From: Hydrogenovibrio sp965140365 | Lineage (GTDB): Bacteria > Pseudomonadota > Gammaproteobacteria > Thiomicrospirales > Thiomicrospiraceae | Reading direction: 5' to 3' (one strand) | Assembly (NCBI GenBank): GCA_965140365.1 | Contig: OZ223196.1 | Length of the DNA stretch: 64,000 nt | Part shown: piece after piece, positions 17,307 through 25,003 of the stretch | Numbering within the stretch: position 1 is the stretch's first letter | How the letters are laid out: every line of letters begins with the position of its first letter | Position numbers and translations under genes: made by a program | Notes under the pieces: model-generated | Told to the model about the DNA's origin: nothing | Seen by the model: the letters and a program-made list of their open reading frames with translations, nothing else | The model's database searches: none

Positions 17307-17471
17307 ATGAAGCACCGACTGTTTGAACTGTATCGCTACCTGAAAGCCTTTTTTCTGGTGTTGACCAAGCCGTTCTGGTGCTCGTTTTCCGGATTGTATC
17401 GAACTTATTTATTTAAAAAGCTCGAAAGAGCCGAACGTTCAAATCAAAAAGAGTCAGCTATCAATGAGTGA
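17307..17471 (+). CDS. Small ORF overlapping trpE, unknown
   Basis: An ORF of 54 codons between gph and trpE that overlaps the trpE start by eight bases. The product is basic, with an aromatic and hydrophobic first half (residues about 5-34, including FFLVLTKPFW) and a charged tail. It has one tryptophan and so is not a classic tryptophan leader peptide. The ribosome site is weak. The overlap suggests translational coupling to trpE. Coding status is unproven; it could be part of a regulatory leader. Confidence 0.4.
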   Translation: MKHRLFELYRYLKAFFLVLTKPFWCSFSGLYRTYLFKKLERAERSNQKESAINE

Positions 17472-18969
17472 TGCCCACTTCCGCAACTTATCTCAGCAGG
17501 GCTATAAAACCGCCCCGGTGATGCGGACCATCTTATCCGATTACGACACGCCCTTGAGTGTCTATCATAAGGTGGCCGCCCAGCCCCAAACCTACCTTCT
17601 GGAATCGGTGCAGGGCGGAGATAAGTGGGGTCGCTACTCGATTATCGGCCTGCCATGTCGTAAGCGATTACAGGTTTGCGGGAACCAAATCACATTGTTG
17701 GATGGTGATGAAGCGGTTGAACAGCAGGTGTCCGATGATCCGCTGGCATGGATTGAAGCCTATCAAGCCCGTTATCAGGTGTTTCCGCAGGCGGGCTTAC
17801 CGGCGTTTACCGGCGGATTGGTTGGCTATTTCGGTTACGATACCGTGCGTTACGTTGAAGAACGTTTGCGTGACACTGAACCGACGCAGGATGACATTCA
17901 GGCGCCGGATATTCAATTGTTGGTGTCTGAAGAAATCGTAGTGTTTGATAACCTAAGCGGTCAGGTGCACGTCATTGTGCATGCGGATTTGTCGCAGCAA
18001 AATGCCTATTCGCAAGCGGAAGCTCGCATCGAAGAAATCGTCGCCATGATCAATCAGCCGATGCCGGTGCCGAATGACGTGCCGCGTGATTTTATTCCGC
18101 AAGAAGCCGATTTTGAATCCAGCTTTGGCGAAGGCCCTTTCAAAGACGCCGTGGCGAAAATCAAGGAATACATTCTGTCCGGTGATGCCATGCAGATTGT
18201 TATTTCACAGCAAATGTCGATTGATTACGACGCCGCGCCGATTGATCTGTACCGTGCTTTGCGTTATTTGAATCCGTCGCCTTATATGTTTTTCTTGGAT
18301 TTTGGAGATCTTCAGGTCGTCGGTTCCTCGCCGGAAATTTTGGTACGGCTGGAAGACAACACCGTCACGGTGCGGCCGATTGCCGGTACGCGCTGCCGTG
18401 GTGTGACGCCGGAAAAAGACAAGGCATTGGAAGTCGATTTGTTGTCCGATCCGAAAGAGGTGGCCGAACATTTGATGTTGATTGATTTAGGCCGTAACGA
18501 TGTCGGGCGGATTTCCGATATCGGTTCGGTGGAGTTGACCGAAAAAATGGTGGTGGAACGTTATTCGCACGTGATGCACATCGTTTCCAACGTTAACGGT
18601 CGGGCCAAAGCGGGCATGACGCCCGTCGATGTTCTGCGCGCCACCTTCCCGGCCGGAACCGTGTCCGGGGCGCCGAAAATCCGCGCGATGGAAATCATCG
18701 ATGAGCTGGAGCCGGTCAAGCGTGGCATTTACGCGGGTGCGGTTGGCTATCTCGGCTGGCACGGCAATATGGATACCGCCATTGCGATTCGCACGGCGGT
18801 GATTAAAGACCAGCGTCTGTTCGTCCAGGCCGGTGCCGGTATCGTGGCTGATTCGGTGCCGCAATCCGAATGGGACGAAACCATGAACAAAGGCCGGGCC
18901 ATTTTCAAGGCGGTGGAATTCGTTTCCAAAGGCCTGAAAACCGATAATCCCGATGTCGGACATCGATAG
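17464..18969 (+). CDS. trpE: Anthranilate synthase component I
   Basis: Converts chorismate to anthranilate, the first tryptophan-specific step. The 501 residues show the N-terminal feedback region with LLESVQGGDKWGRYSIIG (the LLES segment binds tryptophan in homologues) and the chorismate-utilising domain with DAMQIVISQQ, GSSPEILVR, RPIAGTRCRG, DLGRNDVGR and GTVSGAPKIRAMEI. A weak AAAGAG lies before the ATG, which overlaps a small ORF. trpG starts 20 bases after its stop. No obvious terminator-type attenuator with Trp codons lies just upstream. Confidence 0.96.
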   Translation: MSDAHFRNLSQQGYKTAPVMRTILSDYDTPLSVYHKVAAQPQTYLLESVQGGDKWGRYSIIGLPCRKRLQVCGNQITLLDGDEAVEQQVSDDPLAWIEAYQARYQVFPQAGLPAFTGGLVGYFGYDTVRYVEERLRDTEPTQDDIQAPDIQLLVSEEIVVFDNLSGQVHVIVHADLSQQNAYSQAEARIEEIVAMINQPMPVPNDVPRDFIPQEADFESSFGEGPFKDAVAKIKEYILSGDAMQIVISQQMSIDYDAAPIDLYRALRYLNPSPYMFFLDFGDLQVVGSSPEILVRLEDNTVTVRPIAGTRCRGVTPEKDKALEVDLLSDPKEVAEHLMLIDLGRNDVGRISDIGSVELTEKMVVERYSHVMHIVSNVNGRAKAGMTPVDVLRATFPAGTVSGAPKIRAMEIIDELEPVKRGIYAGAVGYLGWHGNMDTAIAIRTAVIKDQRLFVQAGAGIVADSVPQSEWDETMNKGRAIFKAVEFVSKGLKTDNPDVGHR

Positions 18970-18989
18970 TGTCGAAGGCAGAATAAATT

Positions 18990-19586
18990 ATGTTGTTGAT
19001 GATTGATAATTACGATTCGTTTACCTATAACCTGGTGCAATACTTCGGTGAACTCGGCCAGCATGTCGATGTGCACCGCAACGACCAGATCAGCTTGGAA
19101 ACGATTGAAACACTGAACCCGGATTATCTGGTGATTTCCCCCGGTCCTTGTACGCCGAACGAAGCCGGTGTTTCGGTGGAAGCCATTAAACACTTCGCCG
19201 GTAAAGTGCCGATTTTAGGGGTTTGCCTCGGTCACCAGAGTATCGGTCAAGCCTTCGGTGGCCACATTGTTCGCGCCAAGGAAGTAATGCATGGCAAGAC
19301 CTCGCTGGTGTATCATCACAATGTCGGGGTGTTCAATGGACTGCCGAATCCGGTGGAGACCACGCGTTATCACTCCTTGGTCATCGAGCAAGCCACTTTG
19401 CCGGACTGTCTGGAAATCACGGCCTGGACCCAGGACGAACAAGGCCAGATGGATGAAATCATGGGCGTGCGTCATAAAACGTTGCCGATTGAAGGGGTGC
19501 AGTTCCATCCGGAATCGATTTTGACGGAACAAGGGCACGCGATGTTGAAAAACTTTCTTGAACAAAAGGATCAGAAATCGGCCTGA
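18990..19586 (+). CDS. trpG: Anthranilate synthase component II (glutamine amidotransferase)
   Basis: Supplies ammonia from glutamine to TrpE. A class I amidotransferase of 198 residues with the nucleophile Cys79 in GVCLGHQSIG and the His-Glu pair in VQFHPESIL. The family start MLLMIDNYDSFTYNLVQY is intact. In many bacteria the same subunit also serves aminodeoxychorismate synthase, so it may have a second role in folate synthesis. It sits 20 bases after trpE and 25 bases before trpD. Confidence 0.96.
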   Translation: MLLMIDNYDSFTYNLVQYFGELGQHVDVHRNDQISLETIETLNPDYLVISPGPCTPNEAGVSVEAIKHFAGKVPILGVCLGHQSIGQAFGGHIVRAKEVMHGKTSLVYHHNVGVFNGLPNPVETTRYHSLVIEQATLPDCLEITAWTQDEQGQMDEIMGVRHKTLPIEGVQFHPESILTEQGHAMLKNFLEQKDQKSA

Positions 19587-19611
19587 AAATTTGGGCGATG
19601 AGGGGTGAGTT

Positions 19612-20634
19612 ATGCAGTTAAAAGATGCGCTAGAACGGTTATTGGAACATCAGGACCTGTCTTCCGAGCAAATGGTTTCTGTGATGCGGCACATTATGTC
19701 CGGCGAAGCCAGCCCCGCCCAAATCGGTGCCTTTTTAATGGCCCTGAGAATGAAGGGCGAATCCATTGATGAAATCGCCGCCGCCGCACAAGTGATGCGC
19801 GAGCTGGCGACGCCGGTTCAGGTTCCGGACAAAAATCATCTTGTCGATACCTGCGGTACCGGCGGTGACGGCGCCAACACCTTTAATATCTCAACCGCTT
19901 CCGCTTTCGTGGTGGCCGCCGCCGGCGGTAAAGTCGCCAAGCACGGTAACCGTTCCATCTCCAGTAAATCGGGCAGTGCCGACGTGTTGGAAGCCGCCGA
20001 AGCCAATCTGAACCTGAATGCCGACCAAGTGGCCGAATGTGTCGAGTCTGTCGGCGTCGGCTTTATGTTCGCACCCTTGCACCACAGTGCCATGAAGCAC
20101 ATGGTTAATGTCCGTAAGGAAATTGGTGTGCGCACGGTGTTCAATCTGTTGGGACCGTTGACGAACCCCGCCGAAGCGCCTGCTCAGGTGTTGGGTGTGT
20201 ACGATAAATCGTTATTGAGACCCTTTGCCGAAGTGTTGCAAAAACTGGGCGCACAGCACGTGATGGTGGTGCATGCCGACGACGGTTTGGACGAAATCAG
20301 TATCGCCAGTCTGACCCAGGTGGCCGAATTGAAAAACGGTGAAATCACCGAATGGACCATTGACCCTTATGACTTTGACATGGATCATCCGGATTTAGCC
20401 GATTTGGCCGTGGACTCCGCGCAAGACAGTTTGAACATCATTCATGCGGTGTTTGCCAACGATCACAGTGCGGCGGAAGACATCGTGTGCTTGAATGCCG
20501 GTGCGGCGATTTACGTGGCCGGTTTGGCGCCGTCTTATCAGGAAGGGGTTGAGCGCGCGAAACTGGTGATTGCCGAAGGCAAAGCCCGCCAGAAACTGAA
20601 CGAATTCATTCAAAAGACCCAAAGCTTCTTATAA
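19612..20634 (+). CDS. trpD: Anthranilate phosphoribosyltransferase
   Basis: Adds phosphoribose from PRPP to anthranilate. The 340 residues carry the PRPP-binding DTCGTGGDGANTFNIST motif (about residues 79-95), KHGNRSISSKSGSADVLEA and the FNLLGPLTNPA segment. GAGGGGTGAG is well placed before the ATG. It is a stand-alone TrpD, not fused to TrpG as in E. coli. The next gene, trpC, begins 127 bases on, after a CCAGGCCTGG palindrome. Confidence 0.96.
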   Translation: MQLKDALERLLEHQDLSSEQMVSVMRHIMSGEASPAQIGAFLMALRMKGESIDEIAAAAQVMRELATPVQVPDKNHLVDTCGTGGDGANTFNISTASAFVVAAAGGKVAKHGNRSISSKSGSADVLEAAEANLNLNADQVAECVESVGVGFMFAPLHHSAMKHMVNVRKEIGVRTVFNLLGPLTNPAEAPAQVLGVYDKSLLRPFAEVLQKLGAQHVMVVHADDGLDEISIASLTQVAELKNGEITEWTIDPYDFDMDHPDLADLAVDSAQDSLNIIHAVFANDHSAAEDIVCLNAGAAIYVAGLAPSYQEGVERAKLVIAEGKARQKLNEFIQKTQSFL

Positions 20635-20654
20635 GGGCACTTAAACAAAAACGC

Positions 20655-20664
20655 CCAGGCCTGG
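20655..20664. repeat. CCAGGCCTGG palindrome between trpD and trpC
   Basis: A perfect non-coding copy of the dispersed 10-bp palindrome, followed only by a short TTTT, so it could act as a weak terminator between trpD and trpC. Confidence 0.7.
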
Positions 20665-20761
20665 CTGGTTTTACCATTATGATCTTGGCGGCGGCGTGGC
20701 TGGGAAGCGGCCGAACCTCAACACAAAACACCTAATAAAAGAAGACAGTAAGAATAACACT

Positions 20762-21565
20762 ATGAGTCAGACACCGGACATCCTGAAAAAAATCATTTTA
20801 CGTAAGCTTGAAGAAATCCAAGCCGGTTGCGAACGTATTCCGCTTCGGGAAATGAAACAAAAAGCCTTGATGATGACCACTTCACCGACACGAGGCTTTG
20901 CCGATGCGATGCAAGCCAAGTTGGACGTTGGTCAGTCGGCGGTGATTGCCGAAATCAAAAAAGCCTCGCCAAGCAAAGGCGTGTTGCGCGACCCATTCAA
21001 TCCGGTGGAGATTGCCCAAAGTTATGCCGAACATGGTGCCGCTTGTTTATCGGTCTTGACCGACCAGGATTTTTTCCAAGGCTCGAATGCGTATTTGCAG
21101 CAGGTGCATGAAGCGGTGGACTTGCCGATTATCCGTAAAGATTTCATTGTGGATGATTATCAGGTGTACGAAGCGCGCGTCATTGGTGCTGATTGTATCT
21201 TGCTGATTGCCGCCGCCATCGGCGATGCCCAGATGTATGAATTGACCGAAACCGCCCTGCAGCTTGGGCTGGACGTGTTGGTGGAAGTGCATAACGAAGA
21301 CGAAATGGAACGTGCTTTACGTTTGCCGTTGCCGATGATCGGCATCAATAATCGCGATCTGCACACCTTTGATGTGTCGCTGGACACCACCATCCGCATG
21401 TTGGAGATGATTCCGGATGATCGCATCGTGATTACCGAAAGCGGAATCTTGGGGCCGGACGATGTGCAAACTATGCGCGACCATCAGGTCAACAGTTTTC
21501 TGGTGGGCGAAGCCTTTATGCGCGCCGATAATCCGGGCGAAAAACTGGCGGAATTGTTCCGTTAA
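20762..21565 (+). CDS. trpC: Indole-3-glycerol phosphate synthase
   Basis: Ring closure of the anthranilate carboxyphenylamino sugar to indole glycerol phosphate. A TIM barrel of 267 residues with AEIKKASPSKGVLR (catalytic lysine), LTDQDFFQGS, RKDFIVDDYQVYEAR, EVHNEDEMERAL, GINNRDLHTF and ESGILGPDDV. It is a single-function TrpC without the TrpF domain. ATG 20762 starts the family-like part; an upstream in-frame GTG would add 22 residues without similarity. The ribosome site is poor. trpF, trpB and trpA are not in the window. Confidence 0.95.
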   Translation: MSQTPDILKKIILRKLEEIQAGCERIPLREMKQKALMMTTSPTRGFADAMQAKLDVGQSAVIAEIKKASPSKGVLRDPFNPVEIAQSYAEHGAACLSVLTDQDFFQGSNAYLQQVHEAVDLPIIRKDFIVDDYQVYEARVIGADCILLIAAAIGDAQMYELTETALQLGLDVLVEVHNEDEMERALRLPLPMIGINNRDLHTFDVSLDTTIRMLEMIPDDRIVITESGILGPDDVQTMRDHQVNSFLVGEAFMRADNPGEKLAELFR

Positions 21566-21573
21566 AGCCTCTC

Positions 21574-21599
21574 TTGGCGGCGCTGTCCGGTGCCGCCAA
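21574..21599 (+). terminator. Hairpin after trpC, terminator-like
   Basis: An eight-base perfect GC-rich stem (21574-21581 with 21592-21599) with a ten-base loop directly after trpC. No T-run follows, so intrinsic termination is uncertain. Confidence 0.45.
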
Positions 21600-21638
21600 A
21601 TACGTCATGAAAAATGCATTAAATTTTCAATAAAAAGC

Positions 21639-21666
21639 TTGCAACTTTTTGAAAAAGCGGAATAAT
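21639..21666 (+). promoter_or_regulatory. Promoter of the speD operon
   Basis: TTGCAA at 21639-21644 and AATAAT at 21661-21666 with 16 bases between. It would give a leader of nearly 200 bases before speD. Confidence 0.55.
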
Positions 21667-21746
21667 ACGCTCTTCCTTTTTCACACAGAAACCTTCAGTT
21701 CGCCTCGCGAATTTTTAGGCAACAGAAAGAAAAATGGTTATTGCCT

Positions 21747-21802
21747 CACGTGCGTGTTGCACGTGGCTGGGATTTACTGAACTCAGCCTTTGTTCAGTAA
21801 AT
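21747..21802 (+). promoter_or_regulatory. Structured 5' leader of speD
   Basis: The leader between promoter and speD contains two perfect hairpins. The first is CACGTGC/GCACGTG (21747-21753 with 21759-21765, loop GTGTT). The second has an 11-base stem (21772-21782 with 21792-21802). The nine-base loop of the second contains CAGCC (21784-21788), which can pair with GGCTG (21765-21769) just upstream, giving either a pseudoknot or a competing fold. Further down, repeated GGGT near 21822 and 21845 could pair with ACCC at 21861-21864 close to the ribosome site. It resembles a cis-regulatory RNA, but I cannot match it to a known class. Confidence 0.5.
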
Positions 21803-21869
21803 TATATTTAATCATTCATCCGGGTCGCATACCTCCTTTTGGCCGGGTGTTTTATAAGGTACCCCTAAC

Positions 21870-22364
21870 ATGCCCTATTCTGAAAACGTATTGGTCACCA
21901 GTAACGACCATTTCGAAGTGATTGAAAAAACCGCTGTTGTCAACGACTGCTGGCCGGCTCACGACCAAGCCATTGAAGACCAAACGTTGGATCATTTTAT
22001 TTGCCGGGACGGCAAAACCTTCGCCGGCACGCATCTGATTGCCGACTTCTGGGGCGCATCGCGTCTTGACGACTTGAAGTTGATGGAAAAAGCCCTGCGC
22101 GAGGGGGTTGAAAAAGCCAAAGCGACTTTGTTGCATATTCACCTGCATCACTTTACACCGAACGGCGGCATTTCCGGTGTGGCGGTGCTGGCCGAATCGC
22201 ACATCAGTGTCCACAGCTGGCCGGAGCGTAACTATGCCGCTTTCGATGTCTTTATGTGCGGCGATTCGGAGCCGGAAAAAGCCATTGATGTCTTGAAAGC
22301 GGCCTTTACGCCGGAAAGAGTCGGCCTGGAAAATATTCTCAGAGGGGAAGTGACCGATGCCTAA
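21870..22364 (+). CDS. speD: S-adenosylmethionine decarboxylase proenzyme
   Basis: Makes decarboxylated AdoMet, the aminopropyl donor for spermidine. It belongs to the short prokaryotic pyruvoyl type. Self-cleavage is expected between Glu109 and Ser110 in AESHISVHSWPE, with Ser110 becoming the pyruvoyl group. At 164 residues it is longer than the roughly 130-residue Thermotoga-type enzymes because of about 50 extra N-terminal residues. TATAAGG precedes the ATG. It overlaps speE by eight bases, so the two are translationally coupled. Confidence 0.93.
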   Translation: MPYSENVLVTSNDHFEVIEKTAVVNDCWPAHDQAIEDQTLDHFICRDGKTFAGTHLIADFWGASRLDDLKLMEKALREGVEKAKATLLHIHLHHFTPNGGISGVAVLAESHISVHSWPERNYAAFDVFMCGDSEPEKAIDVLKAAFTPERVGLENILRGEVTDA

Positions 22365-23214
22365 AACCACTCAAACCTATTTGGAGACGCTTTATCCAAG
22401 CTGGGGACAGCAGTTCGTGATGGATGAAGTGTTATTTGAAGTCGATACCGGTCACCAGCATTTGGTGATTTTCAACAACGCGCAATGGGGCACCGTGATG
22501 GCGTTGGACGGCGTGATTCAAACCACCGAGAAGGATGAGTTTATTTACCATGAAATGATGACGCACGTGCCGATGTTGGCGCATGGGGACGCCAAAAAAG
22601 TGCTGATTATCGGCGGCGGCGACGGCGGTATTCTGCGCGAGGTGCTGAAGCACGACACAGTGGAATCGGTTACCCAAGTGGAAATCGACCAGCAGGTGAT
22701 TGATATGTGTGTGCAATATTTGTCCAATCATTCCGACGGGGCCTTTTCGAACCCGAAAGCCAATATTGTGATTGCCGACGGGGTGGATTTCGTGACCGAG
22801 TGCAGCGAAAAATTCGATGTCATTATTTCCGATTCCACCGACCCGATTGGGCCGGGTGAAGTGTTGTTCACCTCGCGTTTTTACCAAGGCATTCAAAATT
22901 GCTTGAACGACGGTGGGGTGTTTGTGGCACAGAACGGGGTGAGCTTTATGCAAACCGATGAAGTGACCACCACTTACAAGCGCTTGTCGCCGTTGTTTGC
23001 CGAAGCGACGTTTTATTCGGCGGCGGTGCCGACCTATGTGGGCGGCATAATGACCTTCGCCTGGGCGACGGATCGTACCGATTTGAACACGCAAAGCGTG
23101 GCCGTTTTGCAACAGCGTTACGACGCCGCGAATTTGAATACCCGTTTTTACACACCGGCGTTACACGCCGGAGCTTTTGCCCTGCCGAAATACGTGCAGG
23201 ACGCCATGGTTTAA
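22357..23214 (+). CDS. speE: Spermidine synthase
   Basis: Transfers aminopropyl from decarboxylated AdoMet to putrescine. The 285 residues show the N-terminal beta domain (LFEVDTGHQHLVIF), the gatekeeper-region TTEKDEFIYHEMMTHV, the nucleotide motif IIGGGDGGILREVLKH and the catalytic-loop SDSTDPIGPGE. The ATG lies inside speD. It is followed after 58 bases by the ornithine decarboxylase gene, so all steps from ornithine to spermidine are together. Confidence 0.95.
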   Translation: MPKTTQTYLETLYPSWGQQFVMDEVLFEVDTGHQHLVIFNNAQWGTVMALDGVIQTTEKDEFIYHEMMTHVPMLAHGDAKKVLIIGGGDGGILREVLKHDTVESVTQVEIDQQVIDMCVQYLSNHSDGAFSNPKANIVIADGVDFVTECSEKFDVIISDSTDPIGPGEVLFTSRFYQGIQNCLNDGGVFVAQNGVSFMQTDEVTTTYKRLSPLFAEATFYSAAVPTYVGGIMTFAWATDRTDLNTQSVAVLQQRYDAANLNTRFYTPALHAGAFALPKYVQDAMV

Positions 23215-23240
23215 CGTTGGTTAAACCGATTTTATGACTC

Positions 23241-23252
23241 GGCCCGCGGGCC
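23241..23252. repeat. GGCCCGCGGGCC palindrome before the decarboxylase gene
   Basis: A 12-bp perfect palindrome in the speE/decarboxylase spacer, ending four bases before the GGAG of the ribosome site. Confidence 0.6.
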
Positions 23253-23272
23253 ATTAGGAGATAAAACAGACC

Positions 23273-24472
23273 TTGAACACAGACGCACTTGTCCAATATT
23301 TTGCGGAACAAACGCACCCGGATGAACTCGAACAATTCGACCGCTCGACGCTGAGCCAGTTGTTGAAGGAGCATGAGACGCCGTTTTTGGTGCTGGACTT
23401 GCAGGAAATCGAATATCAGTATCACACTTTGCAAAACGCTTTGCCGGGTGTGTCGCTTTTTTACGCCATTAAATCCCTAGCACATCCGGCAGTGATTCGC
23501 CGTTTGAAAAAGCTCGGCGGCCAGTTTGACCTGGCGACCGCCGGCGAAGTGGATTTGGTAAAAGGTTTGGGCGTGGCCGGCGAACAGTGCATTCACACTC
23601 ATCCGATTAAAAAGGATAAGGAAATTCGTCACGCGCTGGAATTCGGTTGCCGGCGGTTTGTGGTGGATAACCCGGCCGAGGTCATGAAGTTTGTGCCTTA
23701 TAAGGACGACGTGGAATTGATGATTCGTGTCAGTTTCCGCAGTCAAGACGCTACGGTGGACTTGTCCCGTAAGTTCGGTTGTGCCCTGGAAGAACTGCCA
23801 GGCCTGGTCGATTTGGCTGTGAGCCACGGTCTGATCGTGTCCGGTTTGTCGTTCCATGTGGGCTCGCAATCCCTGTCACCGTTTGCCCAAGTGAATGCGA
23901 TTCAGGCGTCGTTGGCGGCGATGCAAGAAATGACACATGTGCATTGGAAGTGGCTGGACATCGGAGGCAGTTTCCCGGTGTCTTATCAAGGGCCGGTGAT
24001 GCCGATTGACGATTTCTGTGCGCCGATTCGTGACGCTTTGTTGGATGTGCCGGAGGGCATTGAAGTGTTTGCCGAGCCGGGGCGGTTTATTTCCGCGCCG
24101 TCAATGATTGAGGTCTTGCGGATTGTCGGTAAAGCCAAGCGCGGTGCGCGAACCTGGTATTATCTGGACGATGGCGTTTATGGAGCCTTGAGTGGTCAGA
24201 TGTATGACCATGCGCAATATCCGATTACCCCGTTAAAACCGTTCGACCCGACCGGGGATTTTTTCCCGAGCGTGCTGGCGGGCCCGACGTGCGACAGTGT
24301 GGACGTCATCGACGAAGACATTGAATTGCCGGATTTAGCGGTGGGCGATGTGCTGGTGGCGAAACAAATGGGCGCTTACACCATTGCGTCCGCCTCGGAA
24401 TTTAACTATTATCCTAAACCCAAAGTGGTGGTGGTCGAAGATTTGATTGAACACCCGGAAGACGAATCGTAA
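23273..24472 (+). CDS. Ornithine/diamino-acid decarboxylase, fold III (eukaryotic ODC type)
   Basis: A PLP enzyme of the alanine-racemase fold that most likely makes putrescine from ornithine. The PLP lysine is Lys67 in FYAIKS; further landmarks are SFHVGSQ, DIGGSFPV, EPGRFIS (phosphate binding) and Cys340 in GPTCDSVDVI, the catalytic cysteine of ODC. It is not related to the large E. coli SpeC. Some bacterial members prefer lysine or arginine, so substrate is inferred from the adjacent speD-speE. The start appears to be TTG 23273, 12 bases after TTAGGAG; no other start fits before residue 100 or so. Confidence 0.85.
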   Translation: MNTDALVQYFAEQTHPDELEQFDRSTLSQLLKEHETPFLVLDLQEIEYQYHTLQNALPGVSLFYAIKSLAHPAVIRRLKKLGGQFDLATAGEVDLVKGLGVAGEQCIHTHPIKKDKEIRHALEFGCRRFVVDNPAEVMKFVPYKDDVELMIRVSFRSQDATVDLSRKFGCALEELPGLVDLAVSHGLIVSGLSFHVGSQSLSPFAQVNAIQASLAAMQEMTHVHWKWLDIGGSFPVSYQGPVMPIDDFCAPIRDALLDVPEGIEVFAEPGRFISAPSMIEVLRIVGKAKRGARTWYYLDDGVYGALSGQMYDHAQYPITPLKPFDPTGDFFPSVLAGPTCDSVDVIDEDIELPDLAVGDVLVAKQMGAYTIASASEFNYYPKPKVVVVEDLIEHPEDES

Positions 24473-24489
24473 ATATTTCAGGAGGATGT

Positions 24490-24906
24490 ATGGCCACAGT
24501 AGTGAAATGGCAGGGCGGCATGGCCTTTGAAGGCACAACCGAAAGCGGACACGCTGTCTTGATGGATGCGGCGCCGGAAGTCGGTGGGGAAAACAAAGGT
24601 GCTCGTCCGATGGAGATGGTGCTGCTGGGGCTGGGCGGTTGTACCAGCATCGATGTGATGATGATGTTGCAGAAAAGCCAGCAGGACGTCACCGATTGCC
24701 AAGTGGAAATCGCCTCCGAACGTTCCGATTCCATTCCCAAAGTGTTCACCAAAATTCACGTGCATTTCAAAGTGAGCGGCCATGGCTTGAACCCGAAAAA
24801 GGTCGAACGGGCGGTGAAGCTGTCGGCGGAAAAATATTGCTCGGTGTCGAAAATGCTCGAGCATTCCGTTGAGATGAGTCACGACTTCGAGATCATTGAG
24901 GTCTAA
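24490..24906 (+). CDS. OsmC-family protein (YhfA-like)
   Basis: A small redox protein of 138 residues. The two family cysteines are Cys51 (LGGCTSIDV) and Cys117 (EKYCSVSKML). OsmC members reduce organic hydroperoxides; the YhfA branch to which this is closest has no settled function. AGGAGG is ideally placed before the ATG. It starts 17 bases after the decarboxylase gene and may belong to the polyamine operon. A strong symmetric terminator follows. Confidence 0.88.
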   Translation: MATVVKWQGGMAFEGTTESGHAVLMDAAPEVGGENKGARPMEMVLLGLGGCTSIDVMMMLQKSQQDVTDCQVEIASERSDSIPKVFTKIHVHFKVSGHGLNPKKVERAVKLSAEKYCSVSKMLEHSVEMSHDFEIIEV

Positions 24907-24956
24907 GGTCGGGGATTGCGCGGCGGCCGCGCATTCGACATGAATAACCTTCTTTA

Positions 24957-24982
24957 AAAACGCCCAGGCCTGGGCGTTTTTT
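24957..24982. terminator. Bidirectional terminator containing CCAGGCCTGG
   Basis: A 24-base perfect palindrome (arms 24957-24968 and 24969-24980) with A-runs on the left and T-runs on the right. It serves two convergent genes, the OsmC gene and the minus-strand peptidase gene. Its centre is the dispersed palindrome at 24964-24973. Confidence 0.85.
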
Positions 24983-25003
24983 CGTTTCAGATGTCTGACA
25001 AAA

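Noticed and set aside
17293..17310. A five-codon reading frame (MRLKR) after gph as a tryptophan leader peptide
   Set aside because: It contains no tryptophan and no terminator/antiterminator pair follows.
24957..24982. The long palindrome read as an insertion-sequence end or attachment site
   Set aside because: Position between convergent genes and flanking A- and T-runs fit a bidirectional terminator; no partner end or target duplication is seen.
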